Of a DNA stretch of 64,000 nt, positions 36,179-45,358 are shown one piece after another. Location of the stretch: contig CAVXZW010000019.1 of assembly GCA_963766445.1 (NCBI GenBank), forward strand, positions 286,418-350,417. The letters are read 5' to 3'. Source of the DNA: JAICYJ01 sp963766445 (GTDB lineage: Bacteria > Actinomycetota > Thermoleophilia > Gaiellales > JAICJC01). The first letter of the stretch is position 1. Every line of letters begins with the position of its first letter. The notes under the pieces were generated by a model. The model searched no databases and was not told the DNA's origin. It saw only the letters and a list, made by a program, of their open reading frames with translations. The position numbers and the translations under genes were made by a program.

Positions 36179-37578
36179 TCAGTGCGGTGGCATGACGGGC
36201 GACAGCACGGACGTGCGGCAGGCACGCGTGCCGTGTGTGTCCTCGTGGACATCGGCGCTCTCCAGCACCCGCACGATCGCCCGCGAGGCGATGAACCGCA
36301 GCGGCTCGGGCTCCCAGCGGCGGCTGTGGTGGCCGACCCAGGGCAACGTGGTCAGGTCGGTGTCGCGCCCGAGCACCAGGTCGGCCAGCGTGCGGCCGCC
36401 GATGTTGGCGGCGACCACGCCGTGGCCGGAGTAGCCGCCGGCGTAGCCAAGGCCGGTGCCGGGGTTGAAGTGGACGGCCATGCTCCAGTCCCGCGGCACC
36501 GCCAGCGGGCCACCCCAGTGGTGGGTGATGGCAGCATCCGCAGCGGCCGGGAAGTGGCGGCGAAGCACCCGCTCCAGCCGCGCCCGCACCGAGTCGGAGC
36601 GCTCGTTCTGCTCGCTGATCGGATGGAGCAGCTGGTACGGCGCGCCGCGGCCGCCGATCGCGATGCGGTCGTCGGCGGTCCGCTGCGCGTAGAAGAACAG
36701 GTGGTGGCGGTCTCCGATCAGAAGGCCGTCCCGCCAGCCCAGCTCGTCCCAGACCTCGGACGGCAGCGGCTCGGTCGCAATCATCAGCGAGTAGAGGGGC
36801 AGGTAGCGCAGCGACTGTCCCGGCAGCTGCGTGGTGTAGGACTCGGTCGCGCGCAGCACCGTGGCCGCCCGCAGTTCTCCCGCCCGGGCAGCGAACACGG
36901 CCGGAGGCGAGCTCCAGCGCCGGCGTGCGCTCGTGGATGACCACGCCCAGCCGCTCGCAGGCCTCGGCCAGGCCGCGGACCATCCGGGCCGGGTCGATGC
37001 GGGCGCCGTGCGGCGAGTACACGGCCGCGATCCGCCCGTCGACCCGCGCGTAGGCGTCGGCCTGCTCGGGCGTCAGCGTCTGCCAGTCCTGCTCGGTGGC
37101 GCCCAGCGCCCGCGCCGAGCGCTCGCTGTCCGCCAGCCGCCGCTCCTGCGGTGCGGCTGGTGGCGACCATCAGCCAGCCTGCTTTCAGGTAGCCGCAGTC
37201 GATGCCCTCCTGCTCGATCACGCGGCCGATCTCGTCGACCGTCGACTGCGTCTCACGCTGGGCGCGGACGACGGCGTCCTGCCCGTGGCTGCGGCGGTAG
37301 AGCTTGGCGCTGCCGGACAGGCCGGATGAGACCCAGCCGCCGTTTCGGCCGGACGGGCCGTAGCCGGCGATCTCGCTCTCGACCACGGTCACGCGCAGGT
37401 CGGGCTGGTGCTGCTTCAGGTAGTACGCCGACCACAGGCCGGTGAACCCGGCGCCCACGATCGCGACGTCGCAGTCGGCCGACGCCTCCAGCGAGCGCCG
37501 CGGCGTCAGCGACCCGGGCAGGCCGTCCAGCCACAGGCTGCGCGCGCGGTATCGGGCTTCGAAGGGCTCGGCTGGCAC
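36179..37578 (-). CDS. FAD-dependent oxidoreductase of the DAO family, gamma-glutamylputrescine-oxidase-like (two frame breaks)
   Basis: About 465 residues. GTG 37578 begins PAEPFEARYRARSLWLDGL; the FAD loop is VAIVGAGFTGLWSAYYL, followed by GPSGRNGGWVSSGLSG, a segment typical of PuuB/OrdL-like oxidases. Extra bases near 37155 and 36893 divide the frame. Corrected, the middle reads QERRLADSERSARALGA and YSPHGARIDPARMVRGLAEA, and the end PGTGLGYAGGYSGHGVVAAN. The family oxidises amino acids or glutamylated polyamines. It is followed by a monoamine oxidase and TetR gene on the same strand, consistent with one amine-degradation locus. Confidence 0.82.
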
Positions 37579-37699
37579 GGCGGGTGAGTCTAGCGAGCGG
37601 CCGTGCGCGGCCGGTCAGTTGGCGGATCTGGTTGAACCAAGACGTTTTCGTTGGCGATGAGCCATGGAACCTTTCCGAGCTGCGTAGCGTCGTAGAGGT

Positions 37700-38153
37700 A
37701 TGTGGCGGAGCGTTTTCTTAGGGCTCGTCCTCGCCGGGATGCTGGCGGGGTGCAGCCGGGGCGGAGCGAACGGGCCTCTGACAGCCGGAACACGGCCTGC
37801 CCAATCCGAGGGACAGGTGGTGTCCGCTAGAGGGGTCGCCAGCGTCACTGCCGGGATCGTCACGGGGCGAGTGTCCACCACCGCCTGCGGTGGGCCCAGC
37901 AGCGACATCGTGCTCGTTGCGCGTGTACCGCGGTTCGCTCGCGTTCTGCCCGACGATGAACACCATCGGCCCGTGTCCCTCGGCCCGCGTCGACAGCACG
38001 GGGCATTACACGATCGCCCTACGGCCCGGATGGCACGCCCTCATCCCTGCCCCCGGAAACGGCAACGTCGTCGAAGTACAGCCCCGAAGTGTTCTGGTAC
38101 GTAGCGGGCAGACCACGACCGTGAACATCAACGGCGGAAACCTGATGAGGTGA
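37700..38153 (+). CDS. Small lipoprotein (one frame break)
   Basis: About 150 residues. The N-terminus MWRSVFLGLVLAGMLAGCSR is a lipoprotein signal with lipobox LAGC. An extra base near 37919 shifts the frame, after which VYRGSLAFCPTMNTIG, STGHYTIALRPGWHALIPAP and RSGQTTTVNINGGNLMR complete a small beta-sandwich reminiscent of carboxypeptidase-regulatory or bacterial Ig-like domains. It would be anchored outside. Function unknown. Confidence 0.7.
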
Positions 38154-38182
38154 TCGTGAGCGTCCTCATCTAGCATCGGGCC

Positions 38183-39139
38183 ATGGATCTTCCGCCCGGA
38201 TACCGGCTGCGGGCGCCTGTGATCGAGGACGGCCCTGCGATCGCCGACATGCTGAACGAGGAGACGGTGGCGCTGACGGGCGTTCCGGTCGCCAGCGTGG
38301 AGTGGGTCACGACCGCGTGGACGGCACCCGGCGCCAGGCTCGACCGCGACTTCGGCGTGATCACCGACAGCGGCGGGACGATCTCGGGGTACTTCATGAT
38401 CGAGTTCGAGCCGCCCCAGACCACCATGACGGTGATCGGCGCGGTGGCGTTGTCGCACCACAATCGCGGTATCGGGTCGGCCATCATCGAGGAGGTCGAG
38501 CGGCGCGGCCGCGAACGAGCCGCCGGTCGCGAGGACGTGACCCTCCGGATGGGGGTGCTGGCCGGCGAGCCGCGGGTGGCGGCGCTGCTGACCGCCCACG
38601 GATTCCGCGAGGTGCGGGTGTTCTGGTCGATGACGCTGGGGTTCGACGGCCCGCCGCCGCCCCCGGCCGGCGTGGCGGGAATTGACGTCCGTACGCTCGT
38701 CCCCGGCCAGGAGCGTCAGGTCTACGAGTGCGCGGCCGAGGCGTTCGAGGATCACTGGGGCGACGGGTTCTCGTCGGAGCAATCGTGGCTGCATCGCCAC
38801 GTCCACGCCAGCGACACCTTCGATCCGAAGCTGTGGTATCTGGCCTGGGAGGGCGAGCGGCTGGTGGGCGTGCTGCTGGCCGCCGCCGAATCCGAGGAGG
38901 ATCCCGAGCTCGGGTACGTCGGCTGGCTGGGCGTGCGCCGCGAGGCCCGCGGCCGCGGCATCGGCGAGGCGCTGCTGCGCCGCAGCTTCGTACGGTTCTA
39001 CGAGCTCGGAAAGCAGGGCGCGCAGCTGGTGGTGGACAGCGAGTCGAGCACCGGCGCCAACCGGCTGTACGAGCGCGTTGGCATGACCGCACAGCCCCGG
39101 TTCGCCAACTGGGACCGCACCTTGCTGCCCGCCGACTGA
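38183..39139 (+). CDS. Two-domain GNAT acetyltransferase
   Basis: 318 residues with tandem GNAT domains, the layout of mycothiol synthase MshD and related proteins. Domain 1 (about 1-155) has ALSHHNRGIGSAIIEEV and is the more degenerate. Domain 2 (about 165-318) has GWLGVRREARGRGIGEALL and the terminal SSTGANRLYERVGM, so it likely binds acetyl-CoA productively. MshD would complete mycothiol synthesis, but no other msh gene is nearby and general two-domain GNATs are abundant. I leave the substrate open. It follows the lipoprotein by 29 bases. Confidence 0.86.
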   Translation: MDLPPGYRLRAPVIEDGPAIADMLNEETVALTGVPVASVEWVTTAWTAPGARLDRDFGVITDSGGTISGYFMIEFEPPQTTMTVIGAVALSHHNRGIGSAIIEEVERRGRERAAGREDVTLRMGVLAGEPRVAALLTAHGFREVRVFWSMTLGFDGPPPPPAGVAGIDVRTLVPGQERQVYECAAEAFEDHWGDGFSSEQSWLHRHVHASDTFDPKLWYLAWEGERLVGVLLAAAESEEDPELGYVGWLGVRREARGRGIGEALLRRSFVRFYELGKQGAQLVVDSESSTGANRLYERVGMTAQPRFANWDRTLLPAD

Positions 39140-39277
39140 CCGGTTTCGGCCGGCTGCGAACACCCGTACACGGGTAGGCGCTGCCCCCCGGATGGGTGAT
39201 GCGTCACGTCCTTGGGGGATGCCAGGATGGTTCTGCGGGGGGACGAGGAGGACGGGTCACAACCGATCTCCCTGTGA

Positions 39278-39292
39278 GGCCGAGGGTCGGCC
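39278..39292 (+). other. Leader stem-loop before secreted glycosidase-like gene
   Basis: GGCCGA-GGG-TCGGCC, a perfect 6-bp stem, ends eight bases before the Shine-Dalgarno AGGGG. It may influence translation. Confidence 0.4.
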
Positions 39293-39312
39293 GCAACGGA
39301 AGGGGTCTTCCA

Positions 39313-40803
39313 GTGAATCTCCACCGCGTGCCTGTGCTCGTCGCTGCGCTCTTTGCGTGGCTCGCGTTTACCGCCACGGCGTCTGCCAACCCGCTGCCCG
39401 CGGCCGGCATCTACCAGGTCTGGGCCAACGATTCCGGCGCCACCGCACCCTATGTGCGCGGCGGCCAGATCACGCTCGACTGGGCCACGATCGAGCCCAA
39501 GCGCAAGACCTTCAACTGGAGCTCGCTGGACTCCGAGCTGAAGTACTACGCCTCGATCGGCAAGGTCGCGACCGTGCAGGTCAACTCGACCACCAAGCCG
39601 GCCTGGCTCTGGAACGTTGTCGCGCGCTGCGGCACGGTGCAGAATCAGGCGGTTCCGCAGTACTGGGATCCCGTCTACATGACGGTGCAGACCGAGATGG
39701 TGTCGGCGCTGGCCGCACACCTCAAGGCCTCGCCGTATGAGTCCACCGTCGCCCTCGTGCGCTCCGCCCCCAACGCGATCGGCACCGAGCTGACCGACCT
39801 GCCGTCCGGCTACACGTGCACGGCCACGCCGTCCGGCCACAAGGTCACGACGCTCTGGTCGAAGGACGTGCGAAACGCCTACTACTACAACGTCATGAAC
39901 CTGTACCGGCTGCAGATGCTGCCACAGATCCAGGTGGCGCTGAGGGCGCAGGTGTGGACGCAGTGGCCGGGGCACTGTCCGATGGACTGGCTGGGGACCG
40001 GCGGCGCCATGATCATGGGCACCGGCTCGGATATCGATCCGCAACCGATACGCGACGCCTTCGACCTGTTCGCCTACAACCAGGTGCGGATGGGCAGCAG
40101 CAACGCCTACTGGGAGCCGATCAGCTACGCCGGCAAGAAGAACCTCGTCAGCTGGAACTACTGGCGGATCCTGCTGGAGCTGGACAAGGGCGTGCGATCG
40201 ATCGCCGTCTACGGCAACGTGCTCAGCCAGGGGCAGACGAACCCGGAGTTCCGGGCCGCCTTCGACTTCGCGAATGCGTACGCCGGCCATCAGTGGGATC
40301 CGGCCGGATCGCCGGGCGCATGGGTGGCGCTGCGGCAGGGAACGGGCCGCATGGCCGGCAACTTCACCTGGTTCATGACGCAGCTGAACCCGTCCACCAC
40401 CTCGGTGCCCGTCGACAGCAACGCCGGCGCGTCGATGATCGGGCCGGCCACGCAGCGCTTCGGCCGCTACGCACGCCAGATCACGGGCGGCACATCCACC
40501 AACACCATGAGCTTCGCCCTCGATCCGACCTTCCGGACCGACCTGGCGTCGGCCTTGACCACGCTGCGCGTCACCTATCTGGACACCGGCACCGGCAGCT
40601 TCAACGTCAGCTGGGGCACCGATCCCAGCCAGACGGTGACGATCGCCAAGACCAACACCGGCAGCTGGCAGACGACGCAGATCCCGGTTGCCGGGATCGA
40701 CTACACGGGCGGCCTTGCGGGGGGCGCCGACATCACCGTGTCCGAGCTGGGCAGCGACTCCACCGACTTCCAGATGGTGGAGGTTGCGGTGGCAGGGCGC
40801 TGA
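39313..40803 (+). CDS. Secreted beta-galactosidase-like (GH-A clan type) protein with C-terminal beta-sandwich
   Basis: 496 residues from GTG 39313. The signal peptide VNLHRVPVLVAALFAWLAFTATASA is followed by a TIM-barrel-like region (VRGGQITLDWATIEPKRKTF, RSAPNAIGTELTDL, MDWLGTGGAMIMGTG) similar to GH42/GH5-type secreted proteins. The last ~110 residues form a Thr/Ser-rich sandwich (MSFALDPTFRTDL...ITVSELGSDSTDFQMVEVAV). Catalytic Glu positions are not certain. The leader ends AGGGGTCTTC at 39301-39310, identical to the one before the GHL15 gene at 59094. Likely an extracellular polysaccharide-acting or binding protein. Confidence 0.75.
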   Translation: MNLHRVPVLVAALFAWLAFTATASANPLPAAGIYQVWANDSGATAPYVRGGQITLDWATIEPKRKTFNWSSLDSELKYYASIGKVATVQVNSTTKPAWLWNVVARCGTVQNQAVPQYWDPVYMTVQTEMVSALAAHLKASPYESTVALVRSAPNAIGTELTDLPSGYTCTATPSGHKVTTLWSKDVRNAYYYNVMNLYRLQMLPQIQVALRAQVWTQWPGHCPMDWLGTGGAMIMGTGSDIDPQPIRDAFDLFAYNQVRMGSSNAYWEPISYAGKKNLVSWNYWRILLELDKGVRSIAVYGNVLSQGQTNPEFRAAFDFANAYAGHQWDPAGSPGAWVALRQGTGRMAGNFTWFMTQLNPSTTSVPVDSNAGASMIGPATQRFGRYARQITGGTSTNTMSFALDPTFRTDLASALTTLRVTYLDTGTGSFNVSWGTDPSQTVTIAKTNTGSWQTTQIPVAGIDYTGGLAGGADITVSELGSDSTDFQMVEVAVAGR

Positions 40804-40832
40804 TCGGCCCGGTCTGCGCGTAATATGTGCGA

Positions 40833-41165
40833 ATGAACACGGGTGAGCAGCGCGAGCTGCGGCAGTGGGCCGATCAGCTGTGCGAGGTGGATGACCCGGA
40901 ACGGCGTGCGATGGGCCGGGCGATCGCGATGCTGCTCGACCGCATCGAGGAGCTCGAGAAGGAGCTGTCGGCGGTGTCGCAGGCGGCCCTGAACGGTGAC
41001 CCCGAGCCCAACGGCGAGCCGTCGTGGCATGAGCAGCCGGACGTGGTCGGGCCGCCGAGGAGCCTGGCCGAGCCGATCAGCGTCGGCGAGGACACCCAGC
41101 AGCTGAGCCTGCGCGACCGGCTGCGCCACGCCGCCGATAACCTCCGCGACCGCGGCGATCGCTGA
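40833..41165 (+). CDS. Hypothetical coiled-coil protein
   Basis: 110 residues starting MNTGEQRELRQWADQLCEVD. An acidic helical N-terminal half with a leucine-heptad stretch (MLLDRIEELEKELSAVSQAA) is followed by a Pro/Glu-rich middle and a basic C-terminal helix (SLRDRLRHAADNLRDRGDR). It is probably cytoplasmic and oligomeric. It lies upstream of the GGDEF gene by 63 bases and may be co-transcribed. No family recognised. Confidence 0.65.
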   Translation: MNTGEQRELRQWADQLCEVDDPERRAMGRAIAMLLDRIEELEKELSAVSQAALNGDPEPNGEPSWHEQPDVVGPPRSLAEPISVGEDTQQLSLRDRLRHAADNLRDRGDR

Positions 41166-41228
41166 ACGGCGGCCGGGTAACCGGTGGTACCGCTAGCTGC
41201 CGGCCTCTGAGGCTCGTAAAGTCGAGGG

Positions 41229-42167
41229 GTGACCGTGCGTGGCTCCGATGCGGTACCTGCGAACGATGCTGCCTGGGATCAGGCGGCCGACGACGCCTTC
41301 CACCAGGCGTTGCCGACGATCCTGGACGAGGTGTTCGGCGAGCACCGGCTGGACCAGCTGGTGACAGCAATCTGCGACGGTGGCGAGGAGCTCGTGCCAG
41401 ACGTCGCCCTGCGGCTCGAGGGGTTCGACGTGCGCAGTCTGGCGGGGCGTATCTTCGATTCGCCCGGCACGGCTCCGCCCGAGGACGACGACAGCTTCGC
41501 TCTGCTCGATCTGCGGCCCGGGCAGATGGCCGTGCGCATCCCGATGTCGAGCTCCGGCGTGCACCTCGCCGACCTGGTGGCGGTGCGCGAGGGCGGAGCC
41601 TGGATCGGCGCCCAGCACCGCGGCCAGCTGCGCCTCTTCGCCGACATGGTGGCTCCGCTGTTGTACGCGCAGCTCGAGCGCGACGAGCTGCGCCGGGCGG
41701 CCCTCACCGACCAGCTCACGGGCCTCGCCAACCGGCGCGCGCTCGACCATGTGCTGGAGCATCTGTGCTCCCAGCAGACGCACCTGTGCCTGCTGCTGCT
41801 GGACGTGGACGGGCTGAAGGAGGTGAACGACGCCATCGGCTACGCGCAGGGCGACCATCTGATCAGCACGCTGGCCCGCTCGATCACGGAGTCGATCGCG
41901 CCGCGTCACATCGCGGCCCGCATGGGCGGTGACGAGTTCATCGTGATCATGCCCGACACCACGCGGAAGCAGGCTCGGAAACGGGCCAGGAAGATCGCGC
42001 GGCGGTTCGAGAAGCAGCCGCTGCATCCGCGCGTGTTCGAGATCAGCGGCGGCGTCTCGATGGGCGTGATCGAGGCCAAGCCGGGGGAGGGGCCGCTGGA
42101 GCTGGTGCGGCGGGCCGCGCGCTCGATGCGCGTCAACAAGCGCCGGCGCCGCACCGACCGCGGCTGA
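41229..42167 (+). CDS. Diguanylate cyclase (GGDEF domain) with N-terminal sensor region
   Basis: 312 residues. The N-terminal ~155 residues resemble a degenerate GAF-type sensor. The GGDEF domain begins DQLTGLANRRALDHVL, has the metal strand LCLLLLDVDGLKEVND, and an intact active site RMGGDEFIVI, so c-di-GMP synthesis from two GTP is expected. The inhibitory I-site (RxxD upstream) reads APRH, hence no product feedback there. The start is GTG 41229. No EAL or PilZ gene lies in the window. Confidence 0.88.
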   Translation: MTVRGSDAVPANDAAWDQAADDAFHQALPTILDEVFGEHRLDQLVTAICDGGEELVPDVALRLEGFDVRSLAGRIFDSPGTAPPEDDDSFALLDLRPGQMAVRIPMSSSGVHLADLVAVREGGAWIGAQHRGQLRLFADMVAPLLYAQLERDELRRAALTDQLTGLANRRALDHVLEHLCSQQTHLCLLLLDVDGLKEVNDAIGYAQGDHLISTLARSITESIAPRHIAARMGGDEFIVIMPDTTRKQARKRARKIARRFEKQPLHPRVFEISGGVSMGVIEAKPGEGPLELVRRAARSMRVNKRRRRTDRG

Positions 42168-42235
42168 GCGATCTCACGAAGCTTGGGGTTGGCCGCGTTC
42201 TGTGGTGTTCGCAAACCACCGAACTGGGAGACCGC

Positions 42236-42700
42236 ATGCCAGCCTTCACGATCACCCCGCTGCCCGCCTCGCTGGTGGATCAGGCCCGGAGCGCAGCGCT
42301 CGCCGACGGCACCGCCGTCGAGGTCACGAGCGACGACGATGCCCCCTTCCCGGTGCGCTGCTGCCTGCGCGACGCCACCGCCGAGGAGGGCGTGTTGCTG
42401 CTCTCCATGCAGCCGCGGAGCGACGACAGCCCCTACGCCGCGCCCGGGCCGGTCTACATCCACCGTGACCGCTGTGCCGGCTACAGCCCTCGGGGCGACG
42501 TGCCGCAGATCCTGCGCGGGCGGACCCTGTCGCTGCGGGGGTACACGGACGAGCACATGATCACCGGCACGGCCGTGGTCGCCGGCGACGAGGTCGAGGG
42601 CGCCGCGCAGCAGCTGCTCGACGTGCCCGGAACCGCGTACCTGTTCGTGCACTTCGCCGGCCCCGGCTGCTACGCCTGTCGCATCGATCCGGCCGCCTGA
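42236..42700 (+). CDS. DUF1203 family protein
   Basis: 154 residues. The DUF1203 pattern is clear: FPVRCCLRDATAEEGVLLLS, YAAPGPVYIHRDRC, and a terminal CYACRIDPA. The conserved paired cysteines suggest metal or redox chemistry, but the family has no established function. It is intact, cytoplasmic, with ATG 42236 after CTGGGAGACC. Confidence 0.85.
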   Translation: MPAFTITPLPASLVDQARSAALADGTAVEVTSDDDAPFPVRCCLRDATAEEGVLLLSMQPRSDDSPYAAPGPVYIHRDRCAGYSPRGDVPQILRGRTLSLRGYTDEHMITGTAVVAGDEVEGAAQQLLDVPGTAYLFVHFAGPGCYACRIDPAA

Positions 42701-42705
42701 ACGCG

Positions 42706-42730
42706 GTTTACGCGGGCCGTCACGGGGTAG
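42706..42730 (+). promoter_or_regulatory. SigB/SigF-type promoter
   Basis: GTTT (42706-42709), a 15-base spacer, then GGGTAG (42725-42730) matches the actinobacterial general-stress sigma consensus GTTT-N15-GGGTAT closely. The next ATG is at 42740, so the transcript would be nearly leaderless. Confidence 0.55.
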
Positions 42731-42739
42731 GCACCGAGC

Positions 42740-43159
42740 ATGGATCGAGACGACCAGCTCGAGGTGCGAGACGGCGACGCCGCCGACGGTGCGCCGATCG
42801 TGGATGACAGCCCTCCCCGGCGTCGCCGTCGGCTGGCGATCATCGCCGCCGGCACGCTGACCGGTCTCATCGTGGGCGGCCTGGTGGTGCTGCTGGTGGA
42901 TGCGCCCCGAGCAACCGGCAGCGGCGACAACCCGGCCGTCTGGGTGTTCGGCCTGCCCGGCTTCCTGGCCATGGCCGGCACCGTGATCGGCTGGGTGGCG
43001 GCGGGGCTTCCCAGCGTGGAGGTGGTGGACGCCCCGGTGCGCCAGCGACGCTTCCGTCGCGCCGGCCGTGCCGCCACGACGGAGCGGGGCCAGCTGCCCG
43101 GCTCGGAGGTACCGCCTCGCTACGCCGCGTCCCCGCGTGACCGCCATCCGTCCAGTTAG
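42740..43159 (+). CDS. Two-helix membrane protein
   Basis: 139 residues. The acidic N-terminus MDRDDQLEVRDGDAADG is followed by a basic stretch and two hydrophobic helices (LAIIAAGTLTGLIVGGLVVLL and AVWVFGLPGFLAMAGTVIGW), then a charged tail. It is preceded by a stress-type promoter. No family recognised; it is likely an inner-membrane stress protein. Confidence 0.7.
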   Translation: MDRDDQLEVRDGDAADGAPIVDDSPPRRRRRLAIIAAGTLTGLIVGGLVVLLVDAPRATGSGDNPAVWVFGLPGFLAMAGTVIGWVAAGLPSVEVVDAPVRQRRFRRAGRAATTERGQLPGSEVPPRYAASPRDRHPSS

Positions 43160-43184
43160 CTCCCGTTTTCGATAGTCTCGGCCA

Positions 43185-43814
43185 ATGAGCTATCGAGTGG
43201 TGTGTATATCGCGTGACGTGGGTGCCGGCGGTGAGGACGTCGGCCGTGCGGTCGCGTCGCAGCTGGGCTTCCGGTACGTGGACGAGGAGATCGTGCGGCG
43301 GGTGGCCGAAGAGTCGGGGCTCGACCACGCCAGGGTGGCCGGGGCCGAGGAGCGGCGAGGGCTGATCGCGCGCCTGCTGGATGCGGTCGAGCAGTCCGCA
43401 GCCGGACTGCCCGAGCCGTACATCTACGCGGCCGACGTGCAGCTGCCGGCCGCTCCCGGTGAGGACGTCCGCGAGCTGATCCGCGAGGCGGTGCGACAGA
43501 CGGCCGACGAGGGCGACGTCGTGATCGTGGCCCACGCCGCGTCGCACGTGCTGGCCGGCCGCACGGAGGCGCTGCGGGTGTGGGTGACCGGCTCGCCCGA
43601 TGCGTGCGCCGAACGGCTGGTGGCCACCTCCGGGGTGGATGCCAGGCGCGCCGGTGAGCTGGTCGAGGGCGGGCGCAAGGCGCGTGCCGACTACCTGCGC
43701 CGGTTCCACGACGTGAAGCAGGAGCTGCCCAGCCAGTACGACATGGTGCTGAGCACCGATGCGCTGAGCGTGGATGACGCCGCCGCCGCCGTGGTCATGC
43801 TGGCACGGGCCTAG
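43185..43814 (+). CDS. Cytidylate-kinase-like protein
   Basis: 209 residues of the cytidylate kinase-like family: N-terminal SRDVGAGGEDVGRAVASQLG supplies the phosphate loop, followed by FRYVDEEIVRRVAEESGL, RVWVTGSPDACAERL and YLRRFHDVKQELPSQYDMVL. The family is related to, but distinct from, CMP kinase Cmk, and its physiological substrate is not firmly known. ATG 43185 lies 25 bases after the previous stop. Its end overlaps by four bases the convergent hypothetical gene. Confidence 0.85.
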   Translation: MSYRVVCISRDVGAGGEDVGRAVASQLGFRYVDEEIVRRVAEESGLDHARVAGAEERRGLIARLLDAVEQSAAGLPEPYIYAADVQLPAAPGEDVRELIREAVRQTADEGDVVIVAHAASHVLAGRTEALRVWVTGSPDACAERLVATSGVDARRAGELVEGGRKARADYLRRFHDVKQELPSQYDMVLSTDALSVDDAAAAVVMLARA

Positions 43815-44394
43815 CGGACCGAGCAGCGTGGCAGGTAGCCGCCGCGTACGGTCGCGGCGAAGGCCTTTCCGCCGGCGCTGTAGCCGACCACGAGCGGTTG
43901 GCGCAGCGCCGGCACCTGCACGGGCCGGTGCGTCACGCAGCCGCGTGCGCGGAAGTGGAAGTCGATCTGCAGCGTTGCGCGCGGCGGCAGGCGCAGGTCG
44001 AACGGCTGGGTTGACTGCCGCTGCGGCGGCCCGAACGTGGCGCCGGTGCGGCTGATCCGCTTGATCGCGATGTCGTCGACGCGCGCGCCCTGCGGCAGCA
44101 GCACCGACGTGACTGTGATGGGATGGTCGCCCGCGTTCTGGACGTCGGCGAAGGCCAGGTGCAGAGTGCGGTCGGCGGGCGCTGACAGGTAGGTGGCGCC
44201 GAGGCTCGTGAACGCGACCGGGCCGGTCTGGTCGGGAATCGGTGTGGACGGCGCGGCTACCGGTCGGCCGGCCCCGGCGAGACCAGCAGGATCACGGTCG
44301 CTGCCAGCGCCACCAGCGCCGCCGCGGCCAGCGAAACCGGTCCGGCGGGGCGACTGCTGCGTGGTGCGGCGACTGCACCCATGACCAGCACCAT
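43811..44394 (-). CDS. Membrane-anchored hypothetical protein (one frame break)
   Basis: About 194 residues. A short basic N-terminus, one helix (VSLAAAALVALAATVILLV), a Pro-rich spacer, then an external beta-rich domain (TSLGATYLSAPADRTLHLAF, FADVQNAGDHPITVTSV, KAFAATVRGGYLPRCSVR). A base is missing near 44265; without it the anchor and domain fall in different frames. The domain suggests an Ig-like or DUF4352-like fold, but I do not recognise it. ATG 44394 chosen; 44382 possible. Confidence 0.6.
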
Positions 44395-44432
44395 ACGCCG
44401 AACGTGAGCGCGGATCGGCCTACCATGCCAGG

Positions 44433-45338
44433 ATGCTCGCGGGCACACACGGGATGCATCTGAGCGGCGGCTGGACGACGGCCGGCGTGATCGTGACGGC
44501 GTTCGTGGCGGCCTGGCTGATATCGCGCGCCTCGGGGATCGTGGCCGAGTTCGCGGTGCGCCGGTACGAGCGCCGCCAGCTCGGCGACGAGACGGCGCCC
44601 GCCGACACCGGCGTGCTGCTGCGCCTGAACCGCCGCGAGACCATGATCTCGCTGGTCCGCACCAGCATCCGCTACCTGGCGTACGGGTTCGCGATCGCGA
44701 TCTCGATCGGCCAGCTGCTGGGGTGGACCAAGAGCACCGCGATCGCCGGCGCGTCGCTGCTGGTGGTGCTGATCGGGTTCGCGGGCCAGCGCTTCCTGAC
44801 CGACCTCGTCGCCGGCCTGCTGATGTTCTTCGAGGGCTGGTTCTCGGTCGGCGACACGATCGTGATCGAGCCGCTCGACCTGTCGGGGGTGGTGGAGGAG
44901 GTGTCGCTGCGCTCGACCACGCTGCGGGCCGTCACCGGCGAGACGATCCGGGTCAACAACTCACAGATCTTCGGCGCCCGGATCCTGCCCAGCGGCGCCC
45001 GCGAGGTCGAGATCGAGCTGTTCGTGACCGACAGCGACGAGGCTCGGCGGCTGGTCGAGGACGTGGCCCAGATCGTGCCGGCCGGCCCCACCCGGTTCGT
45101 CCGCCGCCCGGTCGTGGTGGAGCTGGAGGCGCTGGACGTGCAGCTGACGCGGATGTTGATCAGCGCCACGGTCGCCCATGGCCGCGAATGGCTGGTCAAC
45201 GACTTCCTGCCGGACATCCTCAAGGAGCGGGCGCCGGAGGGGCTGATCGCCCACGGCCCGGTGGTGATGTTCGTGGATGACCGCGCCACCCGCCGGTTCG
45301 CGCGGTCGATGCCGGCGTCGTCGCGGCAGCCGCGCTAG
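44433..45338 (+). CDS. Small-conductance mechanosensitive channel (MscS family)
   Basis: 301 residues. Three hydrophobic helices lead to the pore-lining TM3 and the beta domain motif FEGWFSVGDTIVIEPLDLSG with VVEEVSLRSTTLR, typical of MscS/YbdG-like channels. The C-terminal alpha/beta vestibule is shorter than in E. coli MscS. It relieves hypo-osmotic pressure at the inner membrane. Intact, ATG 44433. Confidence 0.9.
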   Translation: MLAGTHGMHLSGGWTTAGVIVTAFVAAWLISRASGIVAEFAVRRYERRQLGDETAPADTGVLLRLNRRETMISLVRTSIRYLAYGFAIAISIGQLLGWTKSTAIAGASLLVVLIGFAGQRFLTDLVAGLLMFFEGWFSVGDTIVIEPLDLSGVVEEVSLRSTTLRAVTGETIRVNNSQIFGARILPSGAREVEIELFVTDSDEARRLVEDVAQIVPAGPTRFVRRPVVVELEALDVQLTRMLISATVAHGREWLVNDFLPDILKERAPEGLIAHGPVVMFVDDRATRRFARSMPASSRQPR

Positions 45339-45358
45339 GCGCGGCCGCCGAGATTCGT

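Noticed and set aside
39143..39177. SigB-like promoter (GTTT...GGGTAG) before the secreted glycosidase-like gene
   Set aside because: The spacer is 25 bases, far from the expected 14-17, so the match is probably fortuitous.
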